61,726 nt of DNA, taken from the NCBI GenBank assembly GCA_938045545.1, contig CALIBN010000018.1, forward strand, positions 1-61,726. The letters are read 5' to 3'. Origin of the DNA: an uncultured archaeon (lineage in GTDB: Archaea; Thermoproteota; EX4484-205; JAAOZP01). The notes beneath the pieces are model-generated. The model ran no database searches, was not told the origin of the DNA, and saw nothing but the letters and a program-made list of their open reading frames with translations. Within the stretch, counting starts at the first letter, position 1. Each line of letters opens with the position of its first letter. Both the position numbers and the translations under genes were made by a program. Shown piece after piece: positions 1 through 8,309 of this stretch.

Positions 1-118
1 AGCCCTGCATAACTAGGTTTAGGAAGTATCCTATTGGGGGGATTAGTATTGCGGATATTATTATCCATGTTTTAAGGCCAGAAGGCTTAACTATTTCCTT
101 TGATGCTGCTTCTCCCAA
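1..118 (-). CDS. N-terminal fragment of a membrane protein (runs off the window)
   Basis: An open frame starts at a TTG (116-118 on the plus strand, read in reverse) and runs off the left edge after 39 codons. An AGGTGA ribosome binding site lies 6 nt before the TTG, and an AT-rich TATA-like box lies near 161-171. After a short charged N-terminus there is one clear hydrophobic helix (roughly residues 17-36, with a central PP pair). The family cannot be recognised from this fragment. The start is supported by the ribosome binding site and promoter spacing. Confidence 0.5.
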   Translation of the reverse strand, partial: MGEAASKEIVKPSGLKTWIIISAILIPPIGYFLNLVMQG

Positions 119-510
119 TTTCAGTCACCTTTTCACGCATAAGTAGTTTCTTCCCATAAATATAAAGCTTACTTCCATCATTTCCCCATAACGCATGCTT
201 TATAAACCAGCTTCTCTATCGAGCTGATTCCCGAAAATATAAGGTAACTCTAGGATCACGATAACCATCATCCGAGAAGGATAGTGCCACATTCTCTTGG
301 TCGACGTGGCTTCTTATGTAAGGATGCTTCTTGTAAGGCCTTTTCTAGGCCACAGCTTTTGCGAAATGGCGAAGTAGGAGCCGAGGATGACCGCTTCATA
401 AGCCCGCGCTGATTAACAATTCTCGATAAGCTTAGCAAAGGGTTTTCTCAGCCATTTGGCAAACTATCCGCCATACTCAGTCTCCCTAGTACATGCAGTA
501 AGCGATTACG
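119..510. other. Intergenic region without a recognisable gene
   Basis: Apart from the TATA-like box for the leftward partial gene (about 161-171), no convincing coding frame, tRNA or strong hairpin was seen. Composition looks like non-coding accessory DNA. Confidence 0.5.
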
Positions 511-690
511 TCAATCACCAGCAATCCTTCTGTAAAAGTAAAAAATAATGATTCCAGTTAGCCCGATGATTATCAGCAGGAGCGGGGGAGAAAGGAATTC
601 TCTGAATGTTTGAGCAATCAGCCAAATGATTCCAACGAATAGGATTGCGAGGAAAATCACGAGCATAAATTCAGCCCTACTGCTGCCCAT
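511..690 (-). CDS. Small two-helix membrane protein, unknown function
   Basis: A 59-residue protein if started at the internal ATG (MGSSRAEF). A longer frame would begin 10 codons upstream at 720. I prefer the shorter form because a TTTATAAA box lies about 24 nt upstream of its ATG, the usual distance for a leaderless archaeal transcript, and GAGG sits just before it. The protein has two hydrophobic helices (about residues 8-26 and 34-50) and a short basic C-terminus (YRRIAGD). No family is recognised and there are no operon partners. Confidence 0.45.
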   Translation of the reverse strand: MGSSRAEFMLVIFLAILFVGIIWLIAQTFREFLSPPLLLIIIGLTGIIIFYFYRRIAGD

Positions 691-1124
691 ACTCCTCACT
701 TCCAGGACTTTTATAAACATGCTTTATTAATCTTGTGAAATCGAGCCAAAAATGAGGATAAGGCAATGTATGATTAGGACGGTATGACGCGCGCTGGGAA
801 AAGATTAAAACGAATAGTTACGCGCAAGGATGGGGCTCGCGCGTAATGTTGATCATCGCAGCATCCCTTCTATTTCTAGGGTTGAGGCCAATCAAAGACC
901 CGAAAATCACTTCTATGGGATTGAGGAGAGACGTTTGTAACGCTCATCCCTCTACCAGCCAAGTAGCTTAAGTAGTATATGCTGAGAAAGGCTTATGAAT
1001 TGTACGTTCATTAGTCTAGGTTAAACCGGCTATCTTAGAATTAAAGTTTTTAGCGTGCGCTAAAACAAACGGTTGTCTACTATAAAGCTTAAATAATACA
1101 ACTGCCGATAAATGCTGGTGAAAG
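691..1124. other. Intergenic region upstream of the DUF4013 gene
   Basis: About 430 bases with no convincing gene. It holds a perfect palindrome at 1048-1065 and, just downstream, a TATA-like element (about 1081-1097) suited to the gene that starts at 1125. Confidence 0.5.
1048..1065. promoter_or_regulatory. Palindromic operator candidate
   Basis: TTTTAGCG-TG-CGCTAAAA: two perfect 8-base arms around a 2-base spacer. It lies about 20 bases upstream of the TATA-like element of the DUF4013 gene, where an activator or repressor dimer could act. The core GCGC resembles other GCGCGC(A/T) words scattered in nearby non-coding DNA, but those lack the full symmetry. Confidence 0.4.
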
Positions 1125-1823
1125 TTGGAGATATTCGAGAGTTTCTCTAAGTCTGTCGACTACGTTTCGAAGCTGTTATCAAGAGGGGTGGAGCTCATAA
1201 CAATGATTATAGTGAACATCATTCCGATAGTCAACTTCATCTTCCTAGGCTACTGCGCCAAGATTTTTAAAGAGGGGCCTGCTAAAGATGAGCCGCCGAA
1301 GTTCGAGAATTTCGGGGAGCTTTTCGGTGAAGGGTTAAAGATATTCGTCGTAGGATTATTGTGGGCATTGTTGCCGTTAATAATACTCGTTTTAGCATTC
1401 GTCTTAACCGTGCCCTGGTACTGGATTGGCGGCGGGCTCGGTTTCGCTAGACTCGGAATCACGTTTATCATCGCCCTATTCATAGTGCTCTTAGCCATCA
1501 TAGGCGTTGGGATATTTGGAGTAATAGGCCTCCTTCTCACAGCTAAGACTGGAGAAATAGGTAAAGGGTTTTCCTTCCAGCAGATAATGGCGGTGATAAA
1601 CAGCGTCGGCTTCGCCAACCATGTTATCTGGGTGATTGTGGCAGCCATTATAGTATTCATAGTGGGCTTGTTAGGCACTTTGCCGCTGATCGGCTGGCTC
1701 ATAGTCCTAGTGATATCGCCTCTCCTTGCAACCTTTCTAACCAGAGCTGCGACGCTCTTCTACTCGGAGGCTGTTGAAAAAACACTGCTCCCACCACCCC
1801 CGCCTCCGCCACCAACCGTTTAA
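1125..1823 (+). CDS. DUF4013-type integral membrane protein
   Basis: 232 residues with the look of the DUF4013 family: four to six long hydrophobic segments (about 24-45, 72-98, 108-140, 165-185, 186-210) rich in Gly, Ile and Val. The loop after the first helix (GYCAKIFKEGP) resembles that family's conserved loop. The C-terminus is a run of eight prolines. The TTG start is preceded by GGTGA. Function of the family is unknown; some members are fused to signalling domains. It appears to be a single-gene unit with its own TATA box and an upstream palindrome. Confidence 0.65.
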   Translation: MEIFESFSKSVDYVSKLLSRGVELITMIIVNIIPIVNFIFLGYCAKIFKEGPAKDEPPKFENFGELFGEGLKIFVVGLLWALLPLIILVLAFVLTVPWYWIGGGLGFARLGITFIIALFIVLLAIIGVGIFGVIGLLLTAKTGEIGKGFSFQQIMAVINSVGFANHVIWVIVAAIIVFIVGLLGTLPLIGWLIVLVISPLLATFLTRAATLFYSEAVEKTLLPPPPPPPPTV

Positions 1824-2010
1824 ACTCTCTGTAAGCATCTCCGTAAACCTGAAAGAATACTCTTTCTCGGCTCTAGCCGCGTTTTAAACGTCCTGCAATC
1901 ATAGTAAGAGCATCATTGCTTGAGTGTTTTCCAACAGCTCTCTTCGGCTTAACAAGGCGTAAATTCCCAATGAATGTTTTATAAATCGGAAGACTATAGA
2001 AAACGTAATC

Positions 2011-2793
2011 ATGGAGGACTGGATAAGGAGGATTTTCATAGAAAGGGCTGATCTCTTTCTTAAAATTATGAACGAGAGATGGCCCGGTGCAGAGGCTCTT
2101 GTCGATGGAATGATTAGGCTGCTTAAGGATTTCGGCGTCGAGGATGGAAGGGTCTTAGACCTGTGCTGCGGGAACGGGAGGGTTGCAATATCATTCGCCA
2201 AAAAAGGTTTCACAGCCGTAGGCATAGACTTGTCCCCGATGTTTATCGAGGATGCTAAAGCAAGGGCGAGGGAGCTAGGTGTCTCCAAGAGGACCAGCTT
2301 CATATGCGGCGATGCTCGAAAACTCCTGAGCCTTGTCCCCAAGGATGCGTGTTTCGACGTGGTAACTAGCGTTTGGACATCGATAGGCTATTACGGCAAG
2401 AGTGAAGACCTCGCGCTTTTCAAGCAGGCTAGGCAGTTAACTAGAGACGGGGGAATACTTTTCATAGCTGAGACAGCCCATAGGGATTCTCTAAGCCTGA
2501 GATTCTGCCCCTCATCGTTCACGATTCACGAGAATACTGTTCTAGTTGAGGAAACCAGGTGGAATGCGCTGACCTCAAGGCTTAGAACAACATGGTCTTT
2601 CTACGCGAAGAATGGTGACGACCTGAAGTTCATCGACAGGATTGCGTTCGAAATATACATCTATAGCGTAAGCGAGCTCGCATCAATGCTGAGAGAAGCA
2701 GGCTGGGAAACCGTCGCAACCTATGGGAACTTGGCTACGAGACAACCTTTCAGCCCCTGGACAGATTTAAACCTGGTTGCGAAAACCATTTAA
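2011..2793 (+). CDS. Class I SAM-dependent methyltransferase
   Basis: 260 residues with a Rossmann-type methyltransferase core. Motif I (LDLCCGNGRVAI) lies near residues 50-61, and motif II ends in the acidic residue of VGIDLSPMF near residues 72-80. The C-terminal third has the mixed strands typical of small-molecule or protein methyltransferases. Substrate cannot be told. The ATG start has no strong ribosome binding site; AATGTTTTATAAATC upstream (about 1972-1987) is a good TATA box for a leaderless message. No operon partner. Confidence 0.75.
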   Translation: MEDWIRRIFIERADLFLKIMNERWPGAEALVDGMIRLLKDFGVEDGRVLDLCCGNGRVAISFAKKGFTAVGIDLSPMFIEDAKARARELGVSKRTSFICGDARKLLSLVPKDACFDVVTSVWTSIGYYGKSEDLALFKQARQLTRDGGILFIAETAHRDSLSLRFCPSSFTIHENTVLVEETRWNALTSRLRTTWSFYAKNGDDLKFIDRIAFEIYIYSVSELASMLREAGWETVATYGNLATRQPFSPWTDLNLVAKTI

Positions 2794-2917
2794 TATGGGG
2801 AAGAATAATGGCGCGGGACGATTAAGCATATGCTGAGGCGCGCGCTAAGATCGAGGGGTTTGATTTTAAAGCGGTAGCACCGAGCTTTAGAGGCTTTAAG
2901 GCTTCTTTAAAGCCCCT

Positions 2918-3136
2918 TTGCTCTCCAAGGCTGATTCCCAAGACAGGGAGATAGCTGCAAAGCACCTTCACTGGTATTATTCAGATCCAAAGCTGACTTA
3001 TGAAGAGGAAATAGATCGCGTGATAGAGGCAGAAAATGAAGTCAGTAAAAATCTAGGGAACTTCCTCCTGAAGGCCTTAGAGGTTTACAAGAAGTATTCG
3101 AGCGCGAGGTTCTGGTTCTACGTGGAAATATTGTGA
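2918..3136 (+). CDS. Small hypothetical protein related to the gene at 3278
   Basis: A 72-residue, highly charged, probably helical protein. The stretch around EEEIDRVIEA and FLLKALEVYKKY matches the central part of the ORF at 3278-3667 (DEIDEYIEF and FFLKILKAHKKY) in order and spacing, so the two appear paralogous. It begins with an ATG without a clear ribosome binding site and may be a decayed fragment. Function unknown. Confidence 0.35.
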   Translation: MLSKADSQDREIAAKHLHWYYSDPKLTYEEEIDRVIEAENEVSKNLGNFLLKALEVYKKYSSARFWFYVEIL

Positions 3137-3277
3137 AGTTTTCTATGTACCGCTTCTATGAAGATTCTCAATATGTCCTTGTTATTCTGATAAAGTTCTT
3201 TGGGATGCTCAAACAGTGCTTTAGCGCTATCCGACTTAGGTTCGTCATTAAAGGTATGGAATGGAGCAGAGGGTAAA

Positions 3278-3667
3278 ATGCCTGAATATTGGCTTAAGGT
3301 GAGGGTTTCAAAAGGCCCATGGAAAGCTGGGAAGGAGCTTGCCTTGAACAGAGTTTTTACTGGGATTGCACGCGCGCTAACGGAGGACGAAATAGATGAG
3401 TATATAGAATTCCATCACTCGCTATTTAAAGATGATCCGAGTAACTTTTTCCTCAAAATTTTAAAGGCCCATAAGAAATACCCGAAGAGCAGATCCTCTC
3501 GACTATTCCCTATTATAGCATGCTATTCTCCACGTCTCGATTTGCATTTCCCAGATCATTTGGAGGGCGCACTTTTTTACTACTGGCGTGAAGATAAAAA
3601 AAATACTACGGATGGTTTATCGTGTTGGCTCTCAGAATACTTTTCCGGCCTTCTCGAGGTTCTCTAA
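3278..3667 (+). CDS. Hypothetical protein, paralogue of the 2918 ORF
   Basis: Started at the ATG of MPEYWLKV (129 residues), preceded by GAGGG; the frame is open further upstream but that part does not look coding. The centre (DEIDEYIEF...FFLKILKAHKKY) resembles the ORF at 2918. The antisense strand of 3140-3260 also encodes an open stretch (ALFEHPKELYQNNKDILRIF), which could be a relic of a further relative or chance. The last 36 bases overlap the 3' end of porB on the other strand, unusual for an intact gene. Possibly degenerate accessory DNA. Confidence 0.35.
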   Translation: MPEYWLKVRVSKGPWKAGKELALNRVFTGIARALTEDEIDEYIEFHHSLFKDDPSNFFLKILKAHKKYPKSRSSRLFPIIACYSPRLDLHFPDHLEGALFYYWREDKKNTTDGLSCWLSEYFSGLLEVL

Positions 3668-4579
3668 GCGCTGCCAGTTCCACTCAATCCAAGCCTTAAG
3701 GCGTTGAAGAACATCAACGTTCTTAGGGTCGAGAAGATGTCGGGTCCACCTTTGGATTTTCAAAAACTCCTCGATGGGCACCGGCTTGGAAACCCTATAA
3801 TTGATCTTCAGCTGACCGTCCTCGATCTCATAGATTGGGAACAGCCTTGTTTCAACGGCCAACCTTGAAACCTTAACAGTTAACCTAGGCTCATAACGCC
3901 AGCCGAACTGGCATGGAGCAAGGATGTGGATGAAAGCGGGTCCCTGCTCACTATAGTTAACAGCCTTGCGAATCTTGTTAACCATGTCGCGCCAAAGCCA
4001 AATGCTTGCAGTAGCGGCATAAGGAATATGGTGCGAAGCAACAATTCCAATTAAATCTTTCTTGTTTTCTTGCTTTCCAGGAATGACCTTGCCAGCGGGA
4101 CTCGTCGTGGTCGCGACGCCCAAAAAAGTAGCTCCAGACCTTTGAATCCCAGTATTCATGTATGCAAAGTTGTCATAACATAAATATATAATTTTATCTA
4201 GTCTTTCTAGTGCCCCTGAGATTGCTCCGAGTCCTATGTCGAATGTTGCGCCGTCTCCTCCGAGCGCTATGACTGGTAGTTTCTTCGCTCTTCCTTCTGC
4301 TGAAAGTTTTTCGAGTGCTGCTGCGATGCCTGATGCTACTGGCGCGTTGTTCTGGAATAATACGTGGACCCATGGTGTTTTCCATGCGGAGTATGGGTAG
4401 ATTGTAGTTCCTACTTCGACGCAGCCTGTTGCGTTTACTATTACTGCCTCCGGTACTGCAAGCGTTATTAGTTTCACGGTTATTGCCGGCCCGCATCCTG
4501 CGCAGAGTCTGTGTCCAGGCCTGAATTTTGATTCTTCGGGGAGGTCGGATATTTTGGATACTGGGTTGGTCTTGCTCAT
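3632..4579 (-). CDS. porB: Pyruvate:ferredoxin oxidoreductase, beta subunit
   Basis: Thiamine-diphosphate-binding subunit of the archaeal four-subunit 2-oxoacid:ferredoxin oxidoreductase, which converts pyruvate and CoA to acetyl-CoA, CO2 and reduced ferredoxin in the cytoplasm. The 315 residues include the conserved cysteine motif CAGCG (about 27-31), the TPP motif starting at GGDGATFDIG and the NAYMNTG-like stretch FAYMNTG. Further cysteines for the [4Fe-4S] cluster are present (TGCVEVG, CQFGWRYEP). It is the last gene of the porG-D-A-B operon, with its ATG overlapping the porA stop by 4 bases. Codon use shifts within the gene near 4195, from C/A-ending codons upstream to more T-ending codons downstream. 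The 3' end overlaps a small ORF on the opposite strand. Confidence 0.93.
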   Translation of the reverse strand: MSKTNPVSKISDLPEESKFRPGHRLCAGCGPAITVKLITLAVPEAVIVNATGCVEVGTTIYPYSAWKTPWVHVLFQNNAPVASGIAAALEKLSAEGRAKKLPVIALGGDGATFDIGLGAISGALERLDKIIYLCYDNFAYMNTGIQRSGATFLGVATTTSPAGKVIPGKQENKKDLIGIVASHHIPYAATASIWLWRDMVNKIRKAVNYSEQGPAFIHILAPCQFGWRYEPRLTVKVSRLAVETRLFPIYEIEDGQLKINYRVSKPVPIEEFLKIQRWTRHLLDPKNVDVLQRLKAWIEWNWQRLENLEKAGKVF

Positions 4580-5775
4580 TCTCCTCTCACCCCGTGGAAG
4601 TATACTCTGTCTGTTTTACCCTTGTCTATGAGCTCCTTGCCTTTCTTGTAGATTTCTATGATCCCCTGTGTTGAGATGTCTCTTCCTCCGAGGCCGTATG
4701 TGAAGTCTATTATTTTAACCTCTGAGTGTTTCGGATAGATTGTTGCGGCGATGTCCTCGTAGACTGGGCCTGCTCTTGCCCCTGGACTCATGACTTTCTC
4801 CATGACGATTATTCTTTTGAATCTTGAGAAGAGTTGCTCGGCCTCTTTAACGGGCCACGGTCTGTACTGCAGTATTCCTACGACGCCTGCTTTCTCGCCT
4901 GCTTCCCTGAGGGTTTTAACCGCGTGCCGGGCTGTTCCTACGGTGCTTCCCATCGCCACTAAGCAGGTTTCCGCGTCGCCCGTCATGTATTCTTTGAGAG
5001 GCGCGTAGCTTCTGCCGGAGATCTCCTCGTATTTCTGGAATACTTCTTTTATTACTTGCCTAGAGTTCTCCATCGCCTCGTACTGTTGTCTTTTGAACTC
5101 GAAGTAGGAGTCTTGCAACGCTAGGACGCCGAAGGTTCTCGGGTTGTCGGGGTCTATTCTCGGCCCGGTTGTCCTTACCCCTAAGAATTCTTTGACGACG
5201 TCGTCGTTTAAAGCGTAGAAGTTGGTTATCGCGTGCGAGACTATGAAGCCGTCGTACGAGACTACGACCGGAAGGAGTACTCTGGGGTCTTCTGCGATTT
5301 TGAAGGCCATGATTGTGAGGTCGTAGGTTTCCTGCGCCTCCTCGCCGTTGAACATTATCCAGCCTGCGTCCCTCATTCCGAAGAAGTCCGAATGGTCGTT
5401 GTGAATGTTTATTGGTGCTGAGAGCGCTCTCGCCGCTAGCGCCATGACTATGGGTAGTCTTAATCCTGATGCTGCGTAGAGAGCCTCCCACATGTATGCG
5501 AGGCCCTGGCTAGCGGTCGCCGTGAATGCTCTCGCCCCTGCTAATGAGGCACCTATTACTGCGGATAGGGCTGAGTGCTCTGATTCAACGTTTATGAACT
5601 TAGCGTTCAGCTCGCCGTCGTTCACGTATCTTGAAAGCGTTTCGACGACGAATGTTTGGGGGGTTATGGGGTAGGCGCTTATCACATCGACGTTAGCCTG
5701 TTTGACAGCGTAGGCTACGGCGTCGTTCCCGGTTAGCGCTATCCTATGCTGCCTTGCTAAGGCTTCCGTCATCAT
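4576..5775 (-). CDS. porA: Pyruvate:ferredoxin oxidoreductase, alpha subunit
   Basis: 399 residues, the usual length for the alpha subunit, which helps bind TPP and CoA. Typical elements are GNDAVAYAVKQANVDVISAYPITPQ near the N-terminus, the VESEHSA motif (about 63-69) with the TPP-activating glutamate, and TATASQGLAYMWE. The C-terminal half holds the transketolase C-terminal-like domain (TCLVAMGSTVGT, YRPWP, RVYFHGVRG). It overlaps porB by 4 bases and follows porD by one base, so the subunits are probably translationally coupled. Substrate could be another 2-oxoacid, but gene order and sequence fit pyruvate best. Confidence 0.92.
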   Translation of the reverse strand: MMTEALARQHRIALTGNDAVAYAVKQANVDVISAYPITPQTFVVETLSRYVNDGELNAKFINVESEHSALSAVIGASLAGARAFTATASQGLAYMWEALYAASGLRLPIVMALAARALSAPINIHNDHSDFFGMRDAGWIMFNGEEAQETYDLTIMAFKIAEDPRVLLPVVVSYDGFIVSHAITNFYALNDDVVKEFLGVRTTGPRIDPDNPRTFGVLALQDSYFEFKRQQYEAMENSRQVIKEVFQKYEEISGRSYAPLKEYMTGDAETCLVAMGSTVGTARHAVKTLREAGEKAGVVGILQYRPWPVKEAEQLFSRFKRIIVMEKVMSPGARAGPVYEDIAATIYPKHSEVKIIDFTYGLGGRDISTQGIIEIYKKGKELIDKGKTDRVYFHGVRGE

Positions 5776-5776
5776 T

Positions 5777-6055
5777 TTAAATCTCCTCCGGAACCATTGT
5801 TATCGCCTTCCTTGGACATTCTTCGGCGCATATTCCGCAGCCCTTGCAGTAGTCGTAGTCTATCTTCACCTCGTTACCGTTTCTAATTATCGCGGGCTCA
5901 GGACAGTAGAGCCAGCATATCAGGCATCTAACACACTTCTCGTAGTCTATGACTGGTTTCTCAACCCTCCAGTTGCCGGTCTTATACTTCTCGCTTGTCC
6001 CGCCGGCGACGCTCCCACCCAGGTCTATCTCTCTCCAGGTTACTGTTGTGCTCAT
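5777..6055 (-). CDS. porD: Pyruvate:ferredoxin oxidoreductase, delta (ferredoxin-like) subunit
   Basis: A 92-residue protein with two [4Fe-4S] ferredoxin motifs: CVRCLICWLYCPEP (about 41-54) and CKGCGICAEECP (about 69-80). These clusters pass electrons from the TPP site to external ferredoxin. It overlaps the 3' end of porG by 4 bases and is followed at once by porA. Confidence 0.92.
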   Translation of the reverse strand: MSTTVTWREIDLGGSVAGGTSEKYKTGNWRVEKPVIDYEKCVRCLICWLYCPEPAIIRNGNEVKIDYDYCKGCGICAEECPRKAITMVPEEI

Positions 6056-6621
6056 CGGGCCGCCACCTCCTCGTATCCCCTCTTAAGCATTTTCACGTTC
6101 AGCTCTCCAACCCTGCCTGGAAACCTGTTTAAAAACAGTTTTTCAAGAGTTTCAAGCCTGACCACGCCCGTCAACCTAACTAGTCCGCCTAGGACAGGCG
6201 TGTTGAAAACGTAGGCTCCAAAGACCTCCTTCGAGATCCTTGCGGCGTCAACAACTCCCAGGGTCTTCACGTTTAAACCCAGCTTCCTCCTTAGGTCTCC
6301 AGGGTTTTTAGCGGAGTTGACTACAGCAACACCCTCCGGTTTGAGGCCTGTGTAAACGCTCGGGTCCTCAGCCAAGTATGGGTCTATAACCGCCAGAATA
6401 TCCGGCTCGTATACCGAGGAATGTATGTCTATAGGGTCCTCTGAGAAGCGCGTGTAGCCCCTCACCGGCCCACCCGTCCTCTCTGGGCCGAAGTCCGGGA
6501 AAGTCTGAATGTTCTTGCCTTCTTCGAAGAGAGCCATTCCTATTAGCTGGTTTGCAAGCACAACTCCTTGACCACCCCTGCCATGCCACCTTATTTCAAC
6601 AATCCTGCTTGTTTTCGCCAT
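6052..6621 (-). CDS. porG: Pyruvate:ferredoxin oxidoreductase, gamma subunit
   Basis: First gene of the por operon. The family N-terminus is clear at EIRWHGRGGQGV, so I start at MAKTSRIVEI; in-frame alternatives are an ATG two codons upstream and a GTG at 6663. About 189 residues, normal for the gamma subunit, which forms the CoA/TPP cleft together with alpha and beta. The motif TFPDFGPERTGGPV is typical. Upstream lies a TATA-like GCTTAAAAAG (about 6726-6735, minus strand) and a palindrome at 6698-6717 near the expected transcription start. Confidence 0.9.
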   Translation of the reverse strand: MAKTSRIVEIRWHGRGGQGVVLANQLIGMALFEEGKNIQTFPDFGPERTGGPVRGYTRFSEDPIDIHSSVYEPDILAVIDPYLAEDPSVYTGLKPEGVAVVNSAKNPGDLRRKLGLNVKTLGVVDAARISKEVFGAYVFNTPVLGGLVRLTGVVRLETLEKLFLNRFPGRVGELNVKMLKRGYEEVAAR

Positions 6622-6697
6622 TCTCATCAGCCTGGGGAAGCTGTGGAACACCGGCTTATACACTTTACCCTAAATCTGGACCTCCCGGGTTGAAAAC

Positions 6698-6717
6698 GCT
6701 CAACCAAAAAGTTGAGC
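6698..6717. promoter_or_regulatory. Palindrome in the por/pfkB divergent promoter region
   Basis: GCTCAAC-CAAAAA-GTTGAGC: two perfect 7-base arms. It lies between the divergent por operon and the PfkB-kinase gene. It covers the region about 25 bases downstream of the minus-strand TATA-like box of por, i.e. the expected transcription start. A repressor bound here would block the por promoter. It could also act as a hairpin in a longer por leader. Confidence 0.4.
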
Positions 6718-6806
6718 CTGACGGCTTTTTAAGCTTTTAGACGGAAGGGCTCCCACCTAATTCTGATAGTGGTTAAATATGGGGCTTAACTTGATTCTGC
6801 GTCTAA

Positions 6807-7703
6807 ATGTCTAGGAAGCCTTTTAGAATAGGCGTGGTGGGCGCTTTAACGATAGACGTTAACAGGAGCCGCGGCGGATCCTACAGTTACATGGGTGGGG
6901 GAGGATTCTATTCTTCGCTCAGCCTCTCCAGAATAGGTGTTGAAACAGTTCTTTTCACAGCCTACGGGCCGGATATGAACAGGGAGTGGGTTGAGAGTCT
7001 TAAGCGGAAGGGTGTTGAGGTTTACGCTACGGAGCTTGATAGAAGCATCCTGTTCGAAAACGTTTACCAGGATTCCTCCAGGCTCCAGAAAACGTCGGGG
7101 GAGCCTTCTAGAAAGATTGTTGTTGAAAAAAGCAGGCTTACAGGGTTTGACGCCATACATGTTACGCCTGTTTTAAACGAGGTTGACCACAGTGTTTTCA
7201 AGGAGCTTGAGGAAGCAGGCTGCAGGCTTTCTATCGACGTGCAGGGGTTCATCAGGACTAGCGGTGTCGACGGGTGTGTTCACCATGTTAAGAGGTTGCT
7301 TCCAGAGGATGCTCTCAGCAGGGTTAGCTATGTTCACATGAATGTTGACGAGCAGTTTTTCTTTCTAAACCATGACGTTAAGGAGCTTTTCGAAATCAAC
7401 CCGGGGATGATTGTCGAGCTGACCAACTCTGAACACGGCTCCATGATTATTTACAAGCAAGGGTGTTTCTACATCCCTAGTCTGGAGGTGGAGACACTCG
7501 ACCCTACTGGGGCCGGAGATGTTTACGCGGCTGTTTTCCTGGCGAAACATCTTGAAACGGGAAACCTTTTGGAGTCAAGCCTTTACGCGTCAGCCTGCTC
7601 AAGCATTAAGGCTGGGAAAACAGGACCTTTGTTCGACTTCAGCTTTAACGAGGTTGAAAACAGGGTTAAAGCTTTGAAAAGGCTTCTTGAAAATTTATAT
7701 TAG
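6807..7703 (+). CDS. PfkB/ribokinase-family carbohydrate or nucleoside kinase
   Basis: 298 residues, the usual size of the family. Near the N-terminus it has the glycine-rich substrate loop (YMGGGGFYSSLSL, about 29-41), and near residue 232 the ATP/anion-hole motif DPTGAGDVYAA with the catalytic aspartate of GAGD. The exact substrate (sugar, nucleoside or sugar phosphate) cannot be told. It is followed after 21 bases by the dCTP deaminase-like gene on the same strand, so they may be cotranscribed; a TATA-like GTTAAATATG lies near 6771-6780. Confidence 0.85.
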   Translation: MSRKPFRIGVVGALTIDVNRSRGGSYSYMGGGGFYSSLSLSRIGVETVLFTAYGPDMNREWVESLKRKGVEVYATELDRSILFENVYQDSSRLQKTSGEPSRKIVVEKSRLTGFDAIHVTPVLNEVDHSVFKELEEAGCRLSIDVQGFIRTSGVDGCVHHVKRLLPEDALSRVSYVHMNVDEQFFFLNHDVKELFEINPGMIVELTNSEHGSMIIYKQGCFYIPSLEVETLDPTGAGDVYAAVFLAKHLETGNLLESSLYASACSSIKAGKTGPLFDFSFNEVENRVKALKRLLENLY

Positions 7704-7724
7704 CGTTCCTGAGCGTAAAGGCTG

Positions 7725-8252
7725 ATGAGCATACTTGGGAAAAGCGAGCTGCTGAAGATGGTGAAGAGAATGCCGATTATACACCCGTTCGACGAGAAGT
7801 ACATGGATGGAGACGGGTATGTTTTGACGGTGATGGATGATGTTAAGCTTCAATACCTTGAGCATAAGAACGTGATATCCAACGAGATTGTTTTCACGCC
7901 GCCGAACATTGTTGCACACCTCACTGCTAAAAGCCGTTACGGGAGAGCAGGCCTGTCATTTTTAAACGCGGCCAAGGTTCACAGCGGCTTCGTCGGGAGG
8001 CTTGCGCTTGAGATCGTGAACCTGAACAACGAGAGGGAGCCCGTGGTCGTTAGAAAGGGAGAGCCCTTCATGCATATAGAGTTCATAACTAGGGCTGGAG
8101 AGCCTTCTCCCTATGAGGGGGAGTACCAGTTTCAATACATGACCAGTGAGGAAATAGACTTCTACCTGCCATACCTTAGAAAGGTTTTCAAGAAGGATTT
8201 TGAAACGCTGGCTTCAAAGTGGAGGCTGAAGGAAAAGCTGAAAACCCAGTAG
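7725..8252 (+). CDS. dCTP deaminase / dUTPase-fold protein
   Basis: 175 residues with the trimeric dUTPase/dCTP deaminase fold. The core runs from TAKSRYGRAGLSF (Ser and Arg of the dCTP deaminase active site) through AKVHSGFVGRLALEIVN. The latter keeps the Glu in LEIVN that serves deamination, but has His where most relatives have Asp before SGF. RKGEPFMHIEFI matches the strand with the conserved glycine. Likely role is making dUMP/dUTP from dCTP or another deoxynucleotide-cleaning reaction; annotation as deaminase rather than dUTPase is an inference. Confidence 0.7.
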   Translation: MSILGKSELLKMVKRMPIIHPFDEKYMDGDGYVLTVMDDVKLQYLEHKNVISNEIVFTPPNIVAHLTAKSRYGRAGLSFLNAAKVHSGFVGRLALEIVNLNNEREPVVVRKGEPFMHIEFITRAGEPSPYEGEYQFQYMTSEEIDFYLPYLRKVFKKDFETLASKWRLKEKLKTQ

Positions 8253-8309
8253 CAGGTTTCACCCTGTTAATCCTTATTAACCCTGTTCTGCTTAAAAACC
8301 GTTTGTAGA

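Noticed and set aside
1250..1702. Long reverse-strand frame opposite the DUF4013 gene
   Set aside because: Shadow of a membrane protein gene; composition has no protein-like pattern and no start signals.
4194..5491. Basic reverse-frame ORFs inside porA/porB
   Set aside because: Arg-rich shadow frames of the por genes; no family resemblance.
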